From Curvibacter soli (GTDB taxonomy: Bacteria > Pseudomonadota > Gammaproteobacteria > Burkholderiales > Burkholderiaceae_C), in NCBI RefSeq assembly GCF_029211125.1, contig NZ_JARGEN010000043.1, forward strand, positions 62,001 through 126,000: DNA of 64,000 nucleotides, in the 5' to 3' direction. The stretch's first letter is position 1; each line of letters opens with the position of its first letter. The notes under the pieces are model-generated. The model worked only from the letters and a program-made list of their open reading frames with translations. It did not search any database and was not told where the DNA came from. The translations under genes were made by a program, and so were the position numbers. Below, piece by piece: positions 25,073 to 34,707 of this stretch.

Positions 25073-25456
25073 CATCATGAAGTTGATGCGCAGCACATTG
25101 CCTTCGGGGTCGAACAGCACGGCCTGGTACCAGTGGTAGTAGGTGTCGTAGGGCGGCTTGACCAGCGTGGCGCCGGCGGCCACGGCCACGGGCACCATGC
25201 GGTCCACGTCGGCGCGGCTGTCCACGTCGATGTTGAGCAGGAACTTGATGCCGCGCGTGTCGGCGAATGCGCTCAGGTGCAGCAGGTCGTAGGCCTCGTG
25301 GGCATTGAAGCCGATGCAGCTTTTGCCCGTGTCGAGCCCGCGGAAGATCGGCGAGCGGATGGCCTCGATCTCGGGAAAGCCGAACACCCCCTGGTAGAAG
25401 CCGCTGAGCGCGACGATGTCCTTGGCGAAGACGTTGACGTAGGAAAGGGTTGCCAT
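25055..25456 (-). CDS. VOC (glyoxalase/dioxygenase-fold) protein
   Basis: A 133-residue protein with two beta-alpha-beta-beta-beta units: MATLSYVNVFAKDIVALSGF at the start and DTYYHWYQAVLFDPEGNVLR near the end. The Tyr/His and Glu positions expected for metal binding are partly present (HWYQA, DPEGN). The family contains lyases, isomerases, extradiol dioxygenases and binding proteins, so the reaction cannot be named. It lies 18 bp after the 2OG oxygenase stop in the same operon, which suggests it handles a product of that oxygenase. Its 3-prime end is part of the 32-bp direct repeat. Confidence 0.85.
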   Translation of the reverse strand: MATLSYVNVFAKDIVALSGFYQGVFGFPEIEAIRSPIFRGLDTGKSCIGFNAHEAYDLLHLSAFADTRGIKFLLNIDVDSRADVDRMVPVAVAAGATLVKPPYDTYYHWYQAVLFDPEGNVLRINFMMPGDEA

Positions 25457-25474
25457 GGGTGCGCCGCGCTCCTT

Positions 25475-26479
25475 TCAGGCGGTGGCCGTGCCGCCGAGCG
25501 TGGTCTGCTTGACGAACTTGGATTTCAGGTGGTCGCCCGAGCTGATCGGCGCGTACCGGGGTTTCTCGCCGGGCGCCAGGCAGCTCGGCAGGCATTCGAC
25601 CATCGCGTCGTAGTTGGGCTGGTGGAAGAACACCAGCGACTGGCGGCGCGTGTTGCGGGCCGCGTCGTCAAGGGGCGGGTTGGCCACCCGGTGCAGCGTG
25701 GAGACCCAGGTGTCGTTGGTCCACTGCATCATCAGGTCGGCGATGTTCACCACGAAGCTGCCGGGCACCATGGGCACGTCCACCCACTGGCCCGCCTTGT
25801 TGAACACCTGCAGGCCCGGGCCGTCGGGCAGCACGATGGTCAGGCTGCCGTAGTCGCTGTGCGCGCCCGCGCGCATCTGGCCCGGCAGCGGCGCCTCGCG
25901 CTGCGGCGGGTAGCTCAGCACGCGCAACATGCTGATGTGCTCGTCGATCTTGTCGTCGAAAAACTTCTCGGGCAGGGCGAGCGCGAGCGCGAAGATGCGC
26001 ATCAGGGAGCGCGCCAGGCCGCTCATGGCGTCGAAGTATTCGGTGTACGCCGCACGGAAATCCGGGATGCCCTCGGGCCAGGAGTTGGGCTCGAAGTGCG
26101 GGCCGGCGGCCTCGCCGCGGTGGTATTCGTCGTCGGGCACGTTCGACGGGCCGATGGAGAACGACTCCTTCAGGTCGGGCGGCGCCACTGCCTCCAGGCT
26201 GTACGACAGCCCTTCCTCGCCCACGGCGGAAAAGCCGCGCACGGCGTCGATGCGCGGGCGGTCCACCTTGCGCTTCTCGGCCAGCGGCAGGGCGAAGAAC
26301 TGCTGCGATGCCTTCGCCACGCGCTCGACCAGGACGGCGGGAATCTGGTGGCTGGTGATGACCAGGAAGCCGATGTCGCGGCAGGCGTCGCCCACCGCGC
26401 GGGCGACGGCGGCCTTGCCTTCGGGCGTGCCCGCGAAGTAGGGCTGCAGGTCGATGACGGGAACATTCAATGCGGGCAT
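25475..26479 (-). CDS. 2-oxoglutarate/Fe(II) oxygenase, isopenicillin N synthase-like
   Basis: A 334-residue protein. The N-terminal DIOX_N domain (VPVIDLQPYFAGTPEGKAAV, GFLVITSHQIP) precedes the double-stranded beta-helix. Fe ligands are visible as H and D in AGAHSDYGSLTIV (about residues 207 and 209) and H in STLHRVANPP (about 261); the 2-oxoglutarate-binding Arg is in NTRRQSLVFFHQ (about 280). Catalysis should therefore be intact. It has GGAG upstream and heads the operon with the nucleoside transporter, divergent from rutR. Related enzymes hydroxylate small molecules, including thymine 7-hydroxylase of fungi. Oxidation of a pyrimidine base or nucleoside is my inference from context and the RutR-like operator upstream. 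Confidence 0.88.
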   Translation of the reverse strand: MPALNVPVIDLQPYFAGTPEGKAAVARAVGDACRDIGFLVITSHQIPAVLVERVAKASQQFFALPLAEKRKVDRPRIDAVRGFSAVGEEGLSYSLEAVAPPDLKESFSIGPSNVPDDEYHRGEAAGPHFEPNSWPEGIPDFRAAYTEYFDAMSGLARSLMRIFALALALPEKFFDDKIDEHISMLRVLSYPPQREAPLPGQMRAGAHSDYGSLTIVLPDGPGLQVFNKAGQWVDVPMVPGSFVVNIADLMMQWTNDTWVSTLHRVANPPLDDAARNTRRQSLVFFHQPNYDAMVECLPSCLAPGEKPRYAPISSGDHLKSKFVKQTTLGGTATA

Positions 26480-26550
26480 GGCGGCTCCTTGGGGCGTGCC
26501 CCCGCGCGCGGCGGCGGTGGCAGGTGCTGGCATGCAACGTCCATGCCAGT

Positions 26551-26566
26551 TGGACCAATTGGACAA
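26551..26566. promoter_or_regulatory. RutR-like operator in the rutR / oxygenase-operon intergenic region
   Basis: TGGACCAATTGGACAA matches 12 of the 14 specified bases of the Escherichia coli RutR consensus TTGACCA-N2-TGGTCAA. It lies 72 bp upstream of the oxygenase start and 171 bp upstream of rutR, so RutR could control both directions. A very similar site precedes the rut operon at 31923-31938. Confidence 0.65.
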
Positions 26567-26737
26567 ATCTGTTTTCCGCGCCGCGCCGCGCCGCTCTGGT
26601 GCGCGGCACGCGCATGATTCGTGCATGGCCCCCGCCCGCAGGTGCGCCGCATGTGCGATGTGTGTGCGCGAACGGCTCCGTGTGGCAGCATGCCCGCCGC
26701 CAGCATCCACGAAAAAGAACGCAAAGGAAGCATCCCC

Positions 26738-27466
26738 ATGCCCGCCCCGATCGCCCGCAAGACCCTGGCCGGAAAGAAGAAGGACAAGGCCCTTGCCGCC
26801 GCCCCGGCCCGCCGGGCCGCGCGCGGCCCGGCGGCGGGGCGCCGTGTGCGCCAGGTGGAGGACAAGCGCAGCGCCATCCTGGGCGCGGCGCTGGGGCTGT
26901 TCTCGCGCTACGGCCTGCATGGCACCACGGTGGACCAGGTGGCCGCGCGCGCGGCGGTATCCAAGAGCAACCTGCTGTACTACTTCGCCAACAAGGAGGA
27001 GCTGTACGTGAGCGTGCTGCGCGACCTGCTGGAAGTGTGGCTGGCGCCGCTGCGCAGCTTCAGCGCCGAACAGGACCCGCGCGCGGCGATCGCCGCCTAC
27101 ATCCGCGCCAAGCTCGTCATCTCGCGCGACCGGCCCGACGCCTCGCGCCTGTTCTGCCTGGAGATGATCCAGGGCGCGCCGCTGCTGCGCGACGAACTGG
27201 CGCGCGAGCTGCGCGACCTGGTGGATCACAAGTCGGAGGTCATCCGCGCCTGGGTGGCCGATGGCCGGCTCGCGCCCGTGGAGCCGCACCACCTGGTGTT
27301 CGCGCTCTGGGCCACCACCCAGCACTACGCCGACTTCGCGGTGCAGGTGCAGGCGCTGACGGGCCGCACGCTCGACGACCCGGCGTTCTTCGAGCAGACG
27401 GTGGAGAACGTGCAGCGCATCGTGCTCGACGGCATCGCCGCGCAGGCCGATGGCGGTCCGGTATGA
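26738..27466 (+). CDS. rutR: TetR-family pyrimidine-utilisation regulator RutR
   Basis: A 242-residue regulator. A basic, Ala-rich N-terminal extension of about 40 residues precedes the TetR helix-turn-helix (LFSRYGLHGTTVDQVAARAA, SKSNLLYYFANKEELY). The ligand domain follows RutR of E. coli closely: LLEVWLAPLRSF, RPDASRLFCLEMIQGAPLL, TTQHYADFAVQVQALTG and TVENVQRIVLDGIA. RutR binds uracil or thymine and then releases DNA. ATG at 26738 was chosen because of AAAGGAAG just upstream; longer frames read through promoter DNA. It is divergent from the oxygenase/transporter operon, and the rutABCDF operon begins 4.3 kb away. Confidence 0.95.
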   Translation: MPAPIARKTLAGKKKDKALAAAPARRAARGPAAGRRVRQVEDKRSAILGAALGLFSRYGLHGTTVDQVAARAAVSKSNLLYYFANKEELYVSVLRDLLEVWLAPLRSFSAEQDPRAAIAAYIRAKLVISRDRPDASRLFCLEMIQGAPLLRDELARELRDLVDHKSEVIRAWVADGRLAPVEPHHLVFALWATTQHYADFAVQVQALTGRTLDDPAFFEQTVENVQRIVLDGIAAQADGGPV

Positions 27467-27483
27467 ACCTGGAAGCCTCGCGG

Positions 27484-27785
27484 TCAGTGCGCGTGCCAGT
27501 TCACCCACTGGAGGGCCGGCACGCGCGAGAACTCGCGCTCGTTGCGCGTCACCAATGTCGCGCCATGGGCGCGTACCGTGCCGGCGATCAACACATCGTG
27601 CGGGCCGATGGGCAGGCCGCGCGATTCCAGTTCGGCGCGGATGGCCGCGGCTTCATGCGCGCCGGCCGCGTCGAACGGCAGGATGCGCAGGGCCGCAGCA
27701 GCGTGTCGAGCGCCTGCCGGCGGGGCGCGACCTGCGGGTCGCCGCGGAAGTAGTAGCTGATGGTGTTGGCGTCGAGTGCCAGCAT
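27484..27785 (-). pseudogene. Decayed VapC toxin (frameshift and internal deletion)
   Basis: The start overlaps the antitoxin stop (TGATG). The first frame gives MLALDANTISYYFRGDPQVA to about residue 31. After RQALDTLLRP the reading must shift by one base (near 27695) to continue as LRILPFDAAGAHEAAAIRAE and then GPHDVLIAGTVRAHGATLVT, NEREFSRVPALQWVNWHAH, stop. Together the pieces give about 100 residues, against about 130 in intact homologues. The missing block is the segment that normally carries the catalytic Glu. The toxin should be inactive. Convergent with rutR, 17 bp apart. Confidence 0.8.
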
Positions 27786-28012
27786 CAGAACCCGGCCCTG
27801 GACACGTCGGCGGCGGGCGGCGGTGCATCCTCGCGCAGCGGAAAGTCGGCAAAGCTGCCGGCCAGCCCGATCACCTGCGCGGGCCAGCGCTGCTCGGCGG
27901 CATCGCGGATCAGGTCCGCTACCCAGCGGCTGTCGGATACGCCCGCGGCCTGCGCCTGGGCACGCATGAGGGCGTCGGTTTCATCGTCCAGATAAAGCGT
28001 GACTTGCGACAT
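27785..28012 (-). CDS. Ribbon-helix-helix antitoxin
   Basis: A 75-residue CopG/RHH-type protein: SQVTLYLDDETDALMRAQAQ supplies the strand and first helix, and GVSDSRWVADLIRDAAEQRW the second. The C-terminal tail (FPLREDAPPPAADVSRAGF) is the expected toxin-neutralising part. ATG at 28012 follows GGAGGCTCC. An ACATATA/TATATGT palindrome 42 bp upstream is a likely operator. The partner toxin is broken, so the antitoxin may survive as a solitary repressor. Confidence 0.8.
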   Translation of the reverse strand: MSQVTLYLDDETDALMRAQAQAAGVSDSRWVADLIRDAAEQRWPAQVIGLAGSFADFPLREDAPPPAADVSRAGF

Positions 28013-28053
28013 GGAGCCTCCTGGCGGAAGGCGGGCCGCCGCGGGCGACCCGG

Positions 28054-28073
28054 ACATATATGAAAGTATATGT
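28054..28073. promoter_or_regulatory. Inverted repeat upstream of the RHH antitoxin
   Basis: ACATATA (28054-28060) and TATATGT (28067-28073) form a perfect 7-bp dyad with a 6-bp spacer in otherwise GC-rich DNA. Its position between the rutF stop and the antitoxin start fits an RHH operator/promoter. Confidence 0.55.
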
Positions 28074-28097
28074 GCCGTGCACTGGCGGCGCACGCGG

Positions 28098-28616
28098 TCA
28101 GCGCATCGCCGTGGGCAGAGCGTGGTAGCGCCGCTCGAAGTACACCAGCGCATGGGCGGCCTCGCCCACGGTGACGGCGAGCACCGCGCAGAACATCACC
28201 TCGTGCGTGCCGACCACGCTGCGCTGCGCGATGCGGCAGTCGAACGACGCGGCGGCGTCCAGCAGCACGGGCGCGCCGCCCAGGCCCGTGGCCCAGCGGC
28301 CGGCGGCGAAGCGCTCGTCCATCGGCGTCCTGCCGCCGAACAGGTCGGCGAGCGCCTGCTGGTGCGCGCCCAGCGCGTTCACGCACAGCGCCTCGTTGGC
28401 CGCGAACGCGGGGTAGACCGAGGCGGCGCGGTTCAGGCACACCAGCAGCGTGGGCGGCTCGTCGCTCACGCTGCACACGGCCGATGCGGTGAAGCCCGCG
28501 CGGCCGCCGGGCCCGTCGGTGGTGACGACGTGCACCGCCGCGCCGATGCGCGCCATGGCGTCGCGGAAATCGCGCTTGGCCAGCGCGGCGCGGCGCGGCT
28601 CCACGGCGCTGCTCAT
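28098..28616 (-). CDS. rutF: FMN reductase of the Rut pathway
   Basis: A 172-residue flavin reductase of the HpaC/RutF group that supplies reduced FMN to RutA. The motifs [40 protein letters not shown] and [20 protein letters not shown] are typical of the split-barrel fold, with the GxH near the end as [11 protein letters not shown]. Start overlaps the rutD stop (ATGA at 28616-28613), so the two are co-translated. It is the last gene of the rut operon here. Confidence 0.93.
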   Translation of the reverse strand: MSSAVEPRRAALAKRDFRDAMARIGAAVHVVTTDGPGGRAGFTASAVCSVSDEPPTLLVCLNRAASVYPAFAANEALCVNALGAHQQALADLFGGRTPMDERFAAGRWATGLGGAPVLLDAAASFDCRIAQRSVVGTHEVMFCAVLAVTVGEAAHALVYFERRYHALPTAMR

Positions 28617-29434
28617 GGGCGCGCGACGGTCTTGGCCTGCACGGCCAGGAAGGCCAGCAGCGCCTGGTTGAAAGGCTCGGCCTCGGTCACGCTGTGGGCG
28701 TGGCCGCCGTGCGGCACGCGCTCCAGCGCGGCGTTGGGCAGGCGCTGCGCGAGCCGCTGCGACATGGTCCAGGGCACCAGCGTGTCGTCCATCGCGGTCA
28801 TCACCAGCGTGGGCGCGGCGATGTCGCCCAGGCGCGCGTCCACGTCGAAGGCGCGCAGCGCGGCGATGCGTGAACGCATCGTGGCCTCGCCGGGGAAGTG
28901 CGCGAAGGCATGGCGCACCTCGTCGGCCACGTGCTGCGCGTGGGCGGCGCACCAGGCGGCGGGGTAGAGGAAGATGGGCTGCGCTTCCACATAGGCGCGC
29001 ACGCCGCGCTGGCCGCCCAGGCCGAGCAGGGAAAGCCGCGTGTCGAAGCAGCGCGCCGAATGCGGGTTGGGCATGGACCAGGCGTTGACCAGCGCGAGGC
29101 TGGCGATGCGCTCGGGCGCATCGAGCGCGAGTTGCAGTCCGACCAGGCCGCCGAGCGCATGGCCGACGAGGTGGCAGCGCGCGGTGTGCGTGGCGTCGAG
29201 GATTTCGGCCACGTCCTGCGCCATGTGGTCGATGCTGTAGGGCGATGGCAGCAGGCCGGGGCTGCGCCCGGTGCCGCGCTGGTCGTAGGCGATGACGCGC
29301 AGGCCGACTTCGGCCAGGGCGGGGATCTGGGGCTTCCAGAAACCCGCGCTGCCGCCCAGGCCCGAGGACAGCAGCACGGTGTGCGCCGCCTCGGGAGGGC
29401 CGTAGATGTCGAAAGCCAGTGTCGTCGCTGCCAT
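28613..29434 (-). CDS. rutD: Aminoacrylate hydrolase-type alpha/beta hydrolase RutD
   Basis: A 273-residue protein very close in motif order to E. coli Rut[31 protein letters not shown], the elbow [20 protein letters not shown] in which Ala replaces the usual Ser, [28 protein letters not shown] and [13 protein letters not shown]. RutD speeds decay of aminoacrylate to malonic semialdehyde and ammonia. The nucleophile change is also seen in the E. coli protein (VVGHALG). The gene lies 28 bp after rutC and overlaps rutF. Confidence 0.95.
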   Translation of the reverse strand: MAATTLAFDIYGPPEAAHTVLLSSGLGGSAGFWKPQIPALAEVGLRVIAYDQRGTGRSPGLLPSPYSIDHMAQDVAEILDATHTARCHLVGHALGGLVGLQLALDAPERIASLALVNAWSMPNPHSARCFDTRLSLLGLGGQRGVRAYVEAQPIFLYPAAWCAAHAQHVADEVRHAFAHFPGEATMRSRIAALRAFDVDARLGDIAAPTLVMTAMDDTLVPWTMSQRLAQRLPNAALERVPHGGHAHSVTEAEPFNQALLAFLAVQAKTVARP

Positions 29435-29462
29435 CGTCGGGGCCTTGTCGCGCGGAGTGCGT

Positions 29463-29852
29463 CTACTTCTTGCCGATGTGGGCGATGGAGGCGATTTCCA
29501 CCAGCGCGTCGGGCTTGACCAGGTTGGCCTCGATGCAATAGCGCGCGGGCTTCACGCCGGGAAAGAACTCGGCGTAGACGGCGTTGACCTTCGGGTAGTC
29601 GGCAAAGTCCTTCACGAAGATGTGGTTGAAAGTCACGTCGTCCATGGTGCCGCCGGCGGCCTCGACCACGCCCCGGATGGTTTCCAGCACGTGGCGGGTC
29701 TGCGCGCTGGCATCGCCCGCGTGGACCACGTTGTTGTCCTTGTCGAACGGCAGCGTGCCCGAGACGTAGAGGATGCCGTCGGCCAGCGTGCCGGGCACGT
29801 AGGGGGCGAGCGGCACGCCGGTGCCGGGCGGGATGATGGCTTGCTTGGGCAT
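29463..29852 (-). CDS. rutC: RidA-family aminoacrylate deaminase-type protein RutC
   Basis: A 129-residue YjgF/RidA-fold trimeric enzyme. [20 protein letters not shown] at the start, [20 protein letters not shown], and [17 protein letters not shown] at the end match RutC. The conserved Arg of RidA proteins that binds the carboxylate is in [14 protein letters not shown] near residue 106. It deaminates 3-aminoacrylate. ATG at 29852 has GGAGCTTCCCC upstream. It lies between rutB and rutD on the same strand. Confidence 0.94.
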   Translation of the reverse strand: MPKQAIIPPGTGVPLAPYVPGTLADGILYVSGTLPFDKDNNVVHAGDASAQTRHVLETIRGVVEAAGGTMDDVTFNHIFVKDFADYPKVNAVYAEFFPGVKPARYCIEANLVKPDALVEIASIAHIGKK

Positions 29853-29889
29853 GGGGAAGCTCCTGTGGGGGGCAGGGTGGAAGAAAACG

Positions 29890-30642
29890 TCAGGCCACGG
29901 TGGTGCAGAACGCATCGACGCTCGACACCCAGCCGAAGAAGGTTTCGATGTTGTAGAGGGCCGCCTGCTGGATCGCCGGGCCGCCGAGCTCGTGCGTGGC
30001 GTCTTCGAGCACGACGCCGAAGTATTCGAGGTGGAAGGCGTCGCGCAGCGTCGATTCCACGCACACGTTGGTGGCGATGCCGGTGAACACCAGGTTGCGG
30101 ATGCCGCGCGCGGCCAGGGTGGAATGCAGCGTGCTGTTGAAGAAGCCGCTGTAGCGCGTCTTGGGCACCACGATGTCGCCGGGCTGGGGCTGCATGGCGT
30201 CGATCAGCGCGTAGTCCCAGCCGCCCTTGGCCAGGAACCTGCCCTGCAGTTCGGGCTGCCGGCGCATGGTCTTCAGCGCGTTGGACTTGTACCAGTTGGG
30301 TGAGCCGGGGCCGCCCGCCTCCACGTACTGCGCGTCCCAGCCGTTTTGCAGGAACACGACCAGGATGCCCGCCTTGCGCGCGGCCTCGATGGCGCGCACG
30401 ATGCCCGCGATGGTGGCCTGCGCGCCCGAGATGTCGAAGCCCGCGGTGTCCACGTAGCCGCCGAGCGTGGCGTAGGCGTTCTGCATGTCCACCACCACCA
30501 GGGCGGTGTTGCCGCCGTGCAAGGCCAGCGGCTCGGGCCGCGCAGGCAGTACCAGCGGTGCGGGGCCGCCCGGCGGCGTGGGCACGCCCACGGGCGTGGT
30601 GGAGATGAGGGTGGCGTTCGTCTTGGCGCCGTGGGTCGTCAT
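29890..30642 (-). CDS. rutB: Ureidoacrylate amidohydrolase RutB
   Basis: A 250-residue isochorismatase-family hydrolase. [20 protein letters not shown] gives the catalytic Asp near residue 60, [20 protein letters not shown] the catalytic Lys near residue 153, and [20 protein letters not shown] the nucleophile Cys near residue 194. The product is aminoacrylate plus carbamate. The start [13 protein letters not shown] was chosen because GGGCCCGCGCC and an AAAGGG block precede it and because it leaves 13 bp after rutA. A longer frame overlaps rutA. Confidence 0.95.
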   Translation of the reverse strand: MTTHGAKTNATLISTTPVGVPTPPGGPAPLVLPARPEPLALHGGNTALVVVDMQNAYATLGGYVDTAGFDISGAQATIAGIVRAIEAARKAGILVVFLQNGWDAQYVEAGGPGSPNWYKSNALKTMRRQPELQGRFLAKGGWDYALIDAMQPQPGDIVVPKTRYSGFFNSTLHSTLAARGIRNLVFTGIATNVCVESTLRDAFHLEYFGVVLEDATHELGGPAIQQAALYNIETFFGWVSSVDAFCTTVA

Positions 30643-30655
30643 GGCGCGGGCCCTT

Positions 30656-31774
<1,119 letters not shown>

Positions 31775-31922
31775 GGTGTGGTTTCTCCAGACGATGGGGT
31801 GGGGGAGCAACGGGCGGCGGGCCAGCCCGCCGCATGCTCTGACGCAGGTCAAAAAGCATGTGGCGTGCCAGTTGTGAATCCTGTTATGAATCAAAGGGTT
31901 GCGAGATTCCCCGGATTCTTGT

Positions 31923-31938
31923 TTGACCAAATGGTGCA
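31923..31938. promoter_or_regulatory. RutR-like operator upstream of rutA
   Basis: TTGACCAAATGGTGCA matches 12 of 14 specified positions of the RutR consensus TTGACCA-N2-TGGTCAA, with a perfect left half. It sits 149 bp upstream of the rutA start. The rest of 31775-32095 holds no gene. Confidence 0.7.
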
Positions 31939-32095
31939 AATTGGAGCGCACCGGCCCGGGCGGCGTCACGCGGGTGGTGCAGGGGGAACGGTATCGGTGC
32001 GCGCGGGGCGGATGAGGGTGTGGTGGGGCCGCGCGCCCAACGCCACCCATGCCTTGCAGGGTGGCAATTCAGGAAAAATGGCCCTGGCGCTTTAC

Positions 32096-32330
32096 CCTGG
32101 AAACAGCAGTTGACCGCTTTGCATCCCTTGCCAGGCCGCAGGCAATCGAGCGTTGACGGCTTCGATGGCGTTCACCTCGTGGGTGAGGGCGCCATGCACC
32201 TGCCAGCACCGCGCTCGGCGCGCCATGCGGCGTTGCTCCTCCTTGCGGGCAGCAAGCCCGCCGCGTCGCCCGGTCTTGCCTGGCACTCCGATCACGGCAC
32301 CGGCAGGCGCATCCAACTGCCGTTTCCAGG
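32096..32330 (-). mobile_element. Family A MITE-like element, copy A3 (full length)
   Basis: Runs from CCTGGAAACAGCAGTTGA to CAACTGCCGTTTCCAGG, 235 bp, with imperfect terminal inverted repeats of 17-18 bp and no coding capacity. It is the reverse complement of A4 along its whole length. Its right end lies 42 bp beyond the oxidase stop. Confidence 0.8.
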
Positions 32331-32372
32331 TTACCCGTGGGCGGCAGATGAAATCGATGGTGCGCGCCACGT

Positions 32373-33812
32373 TCACAGCGCGAAAATCTTGCCCGGGTTC
32401 ATGATGTTCAGCGGGTCGAGCGCGCGCTTGATCGTGCGCATCACCGCCACCGCGCCCGCGCCGGCTTCTTCCACCAGGAAGCCCATCTTGTGCAGGCCGA
32501 TGCCGTGTTCGCCGGTGCAGGTGCCGCCCAGGCGCAGCGCGTGCGCCACCAGGCGGTGGTTCAGCGTCTCGGCGGTGGCGCGTTCCTGCCCGGAGTCGGG
32601 GTCGATCAGGTAGCCCATGTGGAAGTTGCCGTCGCCCACGTGGCCGACCAGGAAGTAGGGCAGGCCGGCGGCGTTGGCTTCCTCCACGGCGGCCAGCACC
32701 GCCTCGGCCAGCGCGGAGATCGGCACGCACACGTCGGTGGTCACGGCGCGGCAGCCGGGGCGCGACTGCACGCCGGCGAAGTAGGCGTTGTGCCGCGCCG
32801 CCCACAGCCGCGTGCGCTCCTCGGGCGTGGTGGCCCACGCGAAGGCGCCTTCCTTGACGTTCACGCCATGTTCGGCGGCGATGTCCTGCACGGCGCGCGC
32901 CTGCTCCTGCACGCCAGCGGGCGTGCCATGGAATTCCATCAGCAGCATCGGCTCCTCGCGCAGGCCCAGGTGCGAATGCGCGTTGACCATGCGCACGGTG
33001 CTGGCGTCCAGCAGTTCCACGCGCGCGATCGGCACGCCGAGCTGGATGGTCTCGATGACGGTGCGCACGGCAGCGCCGATGTCAGGAAACGAGCAGACAG
33101 CGGCGGACACCGCTTCTGGCAGCGGGTACAGGCGCAGCGTGACCTCGGTGGTGACGCCCAGCGTGCCCTCGCTGCCCACGAACAGGCGCGTGAGGTCGTA
33201 GCCCGCGCTGCTCTTCCTCGCGCGCGTGCCGGTGCGGATCGTCTCGCCGCTGGCGGTCACCACTTCGAGCGCCAGCACGTTGTCGCGCATGGTGCCGTAG
33301 CGCACGGCGTTGGTGCCGCTGGCGCGCGTGGCCGCCATGCCGCCGATGGAGGCGTCGGCGCCGGGGTCGATCGGGAAGAACAGCCCGCTGTGCTTGATCT
33401 CCTCGTTGAGCTGCTTGCGCGTCATGCCCGGCTGCACGGTGACCATGAGGTCGTCCGCGGCGAGCGAGACGATCTTGTTCATGCGGCCCATGTCGATGCT
33501 GATGCCGCCCTGCACGGCAAGCAACTGGCCCTCGATGGACGAGCCCGCGCCGTAGGGGATCACGGGCACCGCGTATTGCGCGGCCAGCCGCACGGCGTCG
33601 ACCACGTCCGGCGTGCTTTCGGCAAACACCACGGCGGCGGGCGGCGGCACGGCGAAGGGCGATTCGTCGCGGCCATGCTGCTCGCGCACGGCCTGCACGG
33701 TGGAGAGCTGCGCGCCGCCGAAGCGCTCGTGCAGCGCGTCGAGCAGCGCCTGCGGCACGGGGCGCTGCCGGACTTCGGGTACCAAGTGGGCAGGGTCGGC
33801 AGGGGCGTTCAT
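32373..33812 (-). CDS. FAD-linked oxidase, D-lactate/glycolate dehydrogenase (GlcD) family
   Basis: A 479-residue protein of the PCMH/VAO type. The FAD-binding segment VPVIPYGAGSSIEGQLLAVQ is near residue 83, then GLFFPIDPGADASIGGMAAT and TRLFVGSEGTLGVTTEVTLR. The C-terminal catalytic domain has LPYFLVGHVGDGNFHMGYLI, CTGEHGIGLHKMGFL and LDPLNIMNPGKIF. The family oxidises 2-hydroxyacids such as D-lactate, passing electrons to quinone or cytochrome; the exact substrate is not decidable. ATG at 33812 (MNAPADPAHL) was chosen; an ATG 30 bp upstream adds a weak extension. It and the EF-hand gene lie between two inverted family A elements. Confidence 0.9.
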   Translation of the reverse strand: MNAPADPAHLVPEVRQRPVPQALLDALHERFGGAQLSTVQAVREQHGRDESPFAVPPPAAVVFAESTPDVVDAVRLAAQYAVPVIPYGAGSSIEGQLLAVQGGISIDMGRMNKIVSLAADDLMVTVQPGMTRKQLNEEIKHSGLFFPIDPGADASIGGMAATRASGTNAVRYGTMRDNVLALEVVTASGETIRTGTRARKSSAGYDLTRLFVGSEGTLGVTTEVTLRLYPLPEAVSAAVCSFPDIGAAVRTVIETIQLGVPIARVELLDASTVRMVNAHSHLGLREEPMLLMEFHGTPAGVQEQARAVQDIAAEHGVNVKEGAFAWATTPEERTRLWAARHNAYFAGVQSRPGCRAVTTDVCVPISALAEAVLAAVEEANAAGLPYFLVGHVGDGNFHMGYLIDPDSGQERATAETLNHRLVAHALRLGGTCTGEHGIGLHKMGFLVEEAGAGAVAVMRTIKRALDPLNIMNPGKIFAL

Positions 33813-33869
33813 GGGCAATGTCTGCGGCAATGGGGGCGCCAAGTTTACGCCGCGCGTGCACGGCCCCCG

Positions 33870-34190
33870 TCAGGGGCTGGGGCTGGAGGTCTTCACGCCC
33901 CGCTCGAATTCGGCGCGCGAGATGGCGCCGTCATGGTCGGTGTCGATGCGGTCGAACATCTGCGCCACGGCGGGCAGGGCCCCGGCCTCGCGGTGGCTGA
34001 GCTTGCCGTCCTTGTCGGTGTCGGCGCGGTCGAAGGCCACGGTAGTGGCAGTGGCAGTGGCAGCAGTGCCTTGGCGCGGCGCGGGGCCTGGGCCGAAGGT
34101 CTGCGCCTGGGCTACGGCGCCCAGCGTGAGGCTGGCGAACAGGATCACGCTGCGCGCGTCGAAGTCGTGCAGGCGGCGGCGGGAGGTCAT
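33870..34190 (-). CDS. Small secreted EF-hand protein
   Basis: A 106-residue protein. The signal peptide (DARSVILFASLTLGAVAQAQ) is followed by a short Thr/Ala linker and two EF-hand loops: DTDKDGKLSHRE near residue 58 and DTDHDGAISRAE near residue 84. Each loop has the Asp/Asn at positions 1, 3 and 5 and an acidic residue at 12, so both should bind calcium. Such periplasmic calmodulin-like proteins are common and poorly characterised. It is 57 bp upstream of the oxidase on the same strand. Confidence 0.85.
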   Translation of the reverse strand: MTSRRRLHDFDARSVILFASLTLGAVAQAQTFGPGPAPRQGTAATATATTVAFDRADTDKDGKLSHREAGALPAVAQMFDRIDTDHDGAISRAEFERGVKTSSPSP

Positions 34191-34216
34191 GGGCGGTTTC
34201 CATGGGATGCGTTGAA

Positions 34217-34450
34217 CCTGGAACCGGCAGTTGGATGCGCCTGCCGGTGCCGTGATCGGGGGGCCAGGCAAGGCGCGACGACGCGGCGGGCTACTGCCCG
34301 CAAGGAGGAGCAACGCCGCATGGCGCGCCGAGCGCGGTGCTGGCAGGTGCATAGCGCTCTCACCCACGAGGTGAACCCCATCGAAGCCGGCAACGCTCGA
34401 TTTCATGCGGCCTGACAAGGGATACGAAGCGGTCAACTGCCGTTTCCAGG
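34217..34450 (+). mobile_element. Family A MITE-like element, copy A4 (full length)
   Basis: CCTGGAACCGGCAGTTGG at the left, TCAACTGCCGTTTCCAGG at the right, 234 bp, in inverse orientation to A3. The interior includes cgcaaggaggagcaacgccg and the small hairpin TCACC-cacga-GGTGA. The left end is 27 bp upstream of the EF-hand start, so the element may carry or displace that gene's promoter. Confidence 0.8.
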
Positions 34451-34679
34451 TTGAACACCGGAGCATTGCAACCCGACCCGCCGGCTGCGGCCAAGCACTT
34501 TTGCCGGGTGTTGCCGCGCTGACATGCGCATTGCCTTGGAAACAAATGCTTGCGCGGCGGGCCCGCCGCCGGGCAGCGCCGCCGCCAATCAAGTCACGAC
34601 TCCCGCAAGACGGGGTTCCGGCGAGACGCCCGTCCTTTGGGCGCAACGGCTGGCCCAGCCTGGTTTGCGCAAGCCCAGA

Positions 34680-34700
34680 ATTGATAAGCATATTTACAAT
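34680..34700. promoter_or_regulatory. Palindrome upstream of the MarR gene
   Basis: ATTGATAA-5-TTTACAAT is an imperfect dyad in an A/T-rich patch ending 8 bp before the marR start. MarR proteins typically autorepress through such sites. TACAAT at 34695-34700 could be the -10 element. Confidence 0.5.
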
Positions 34701-34707
34701 CTACGCG

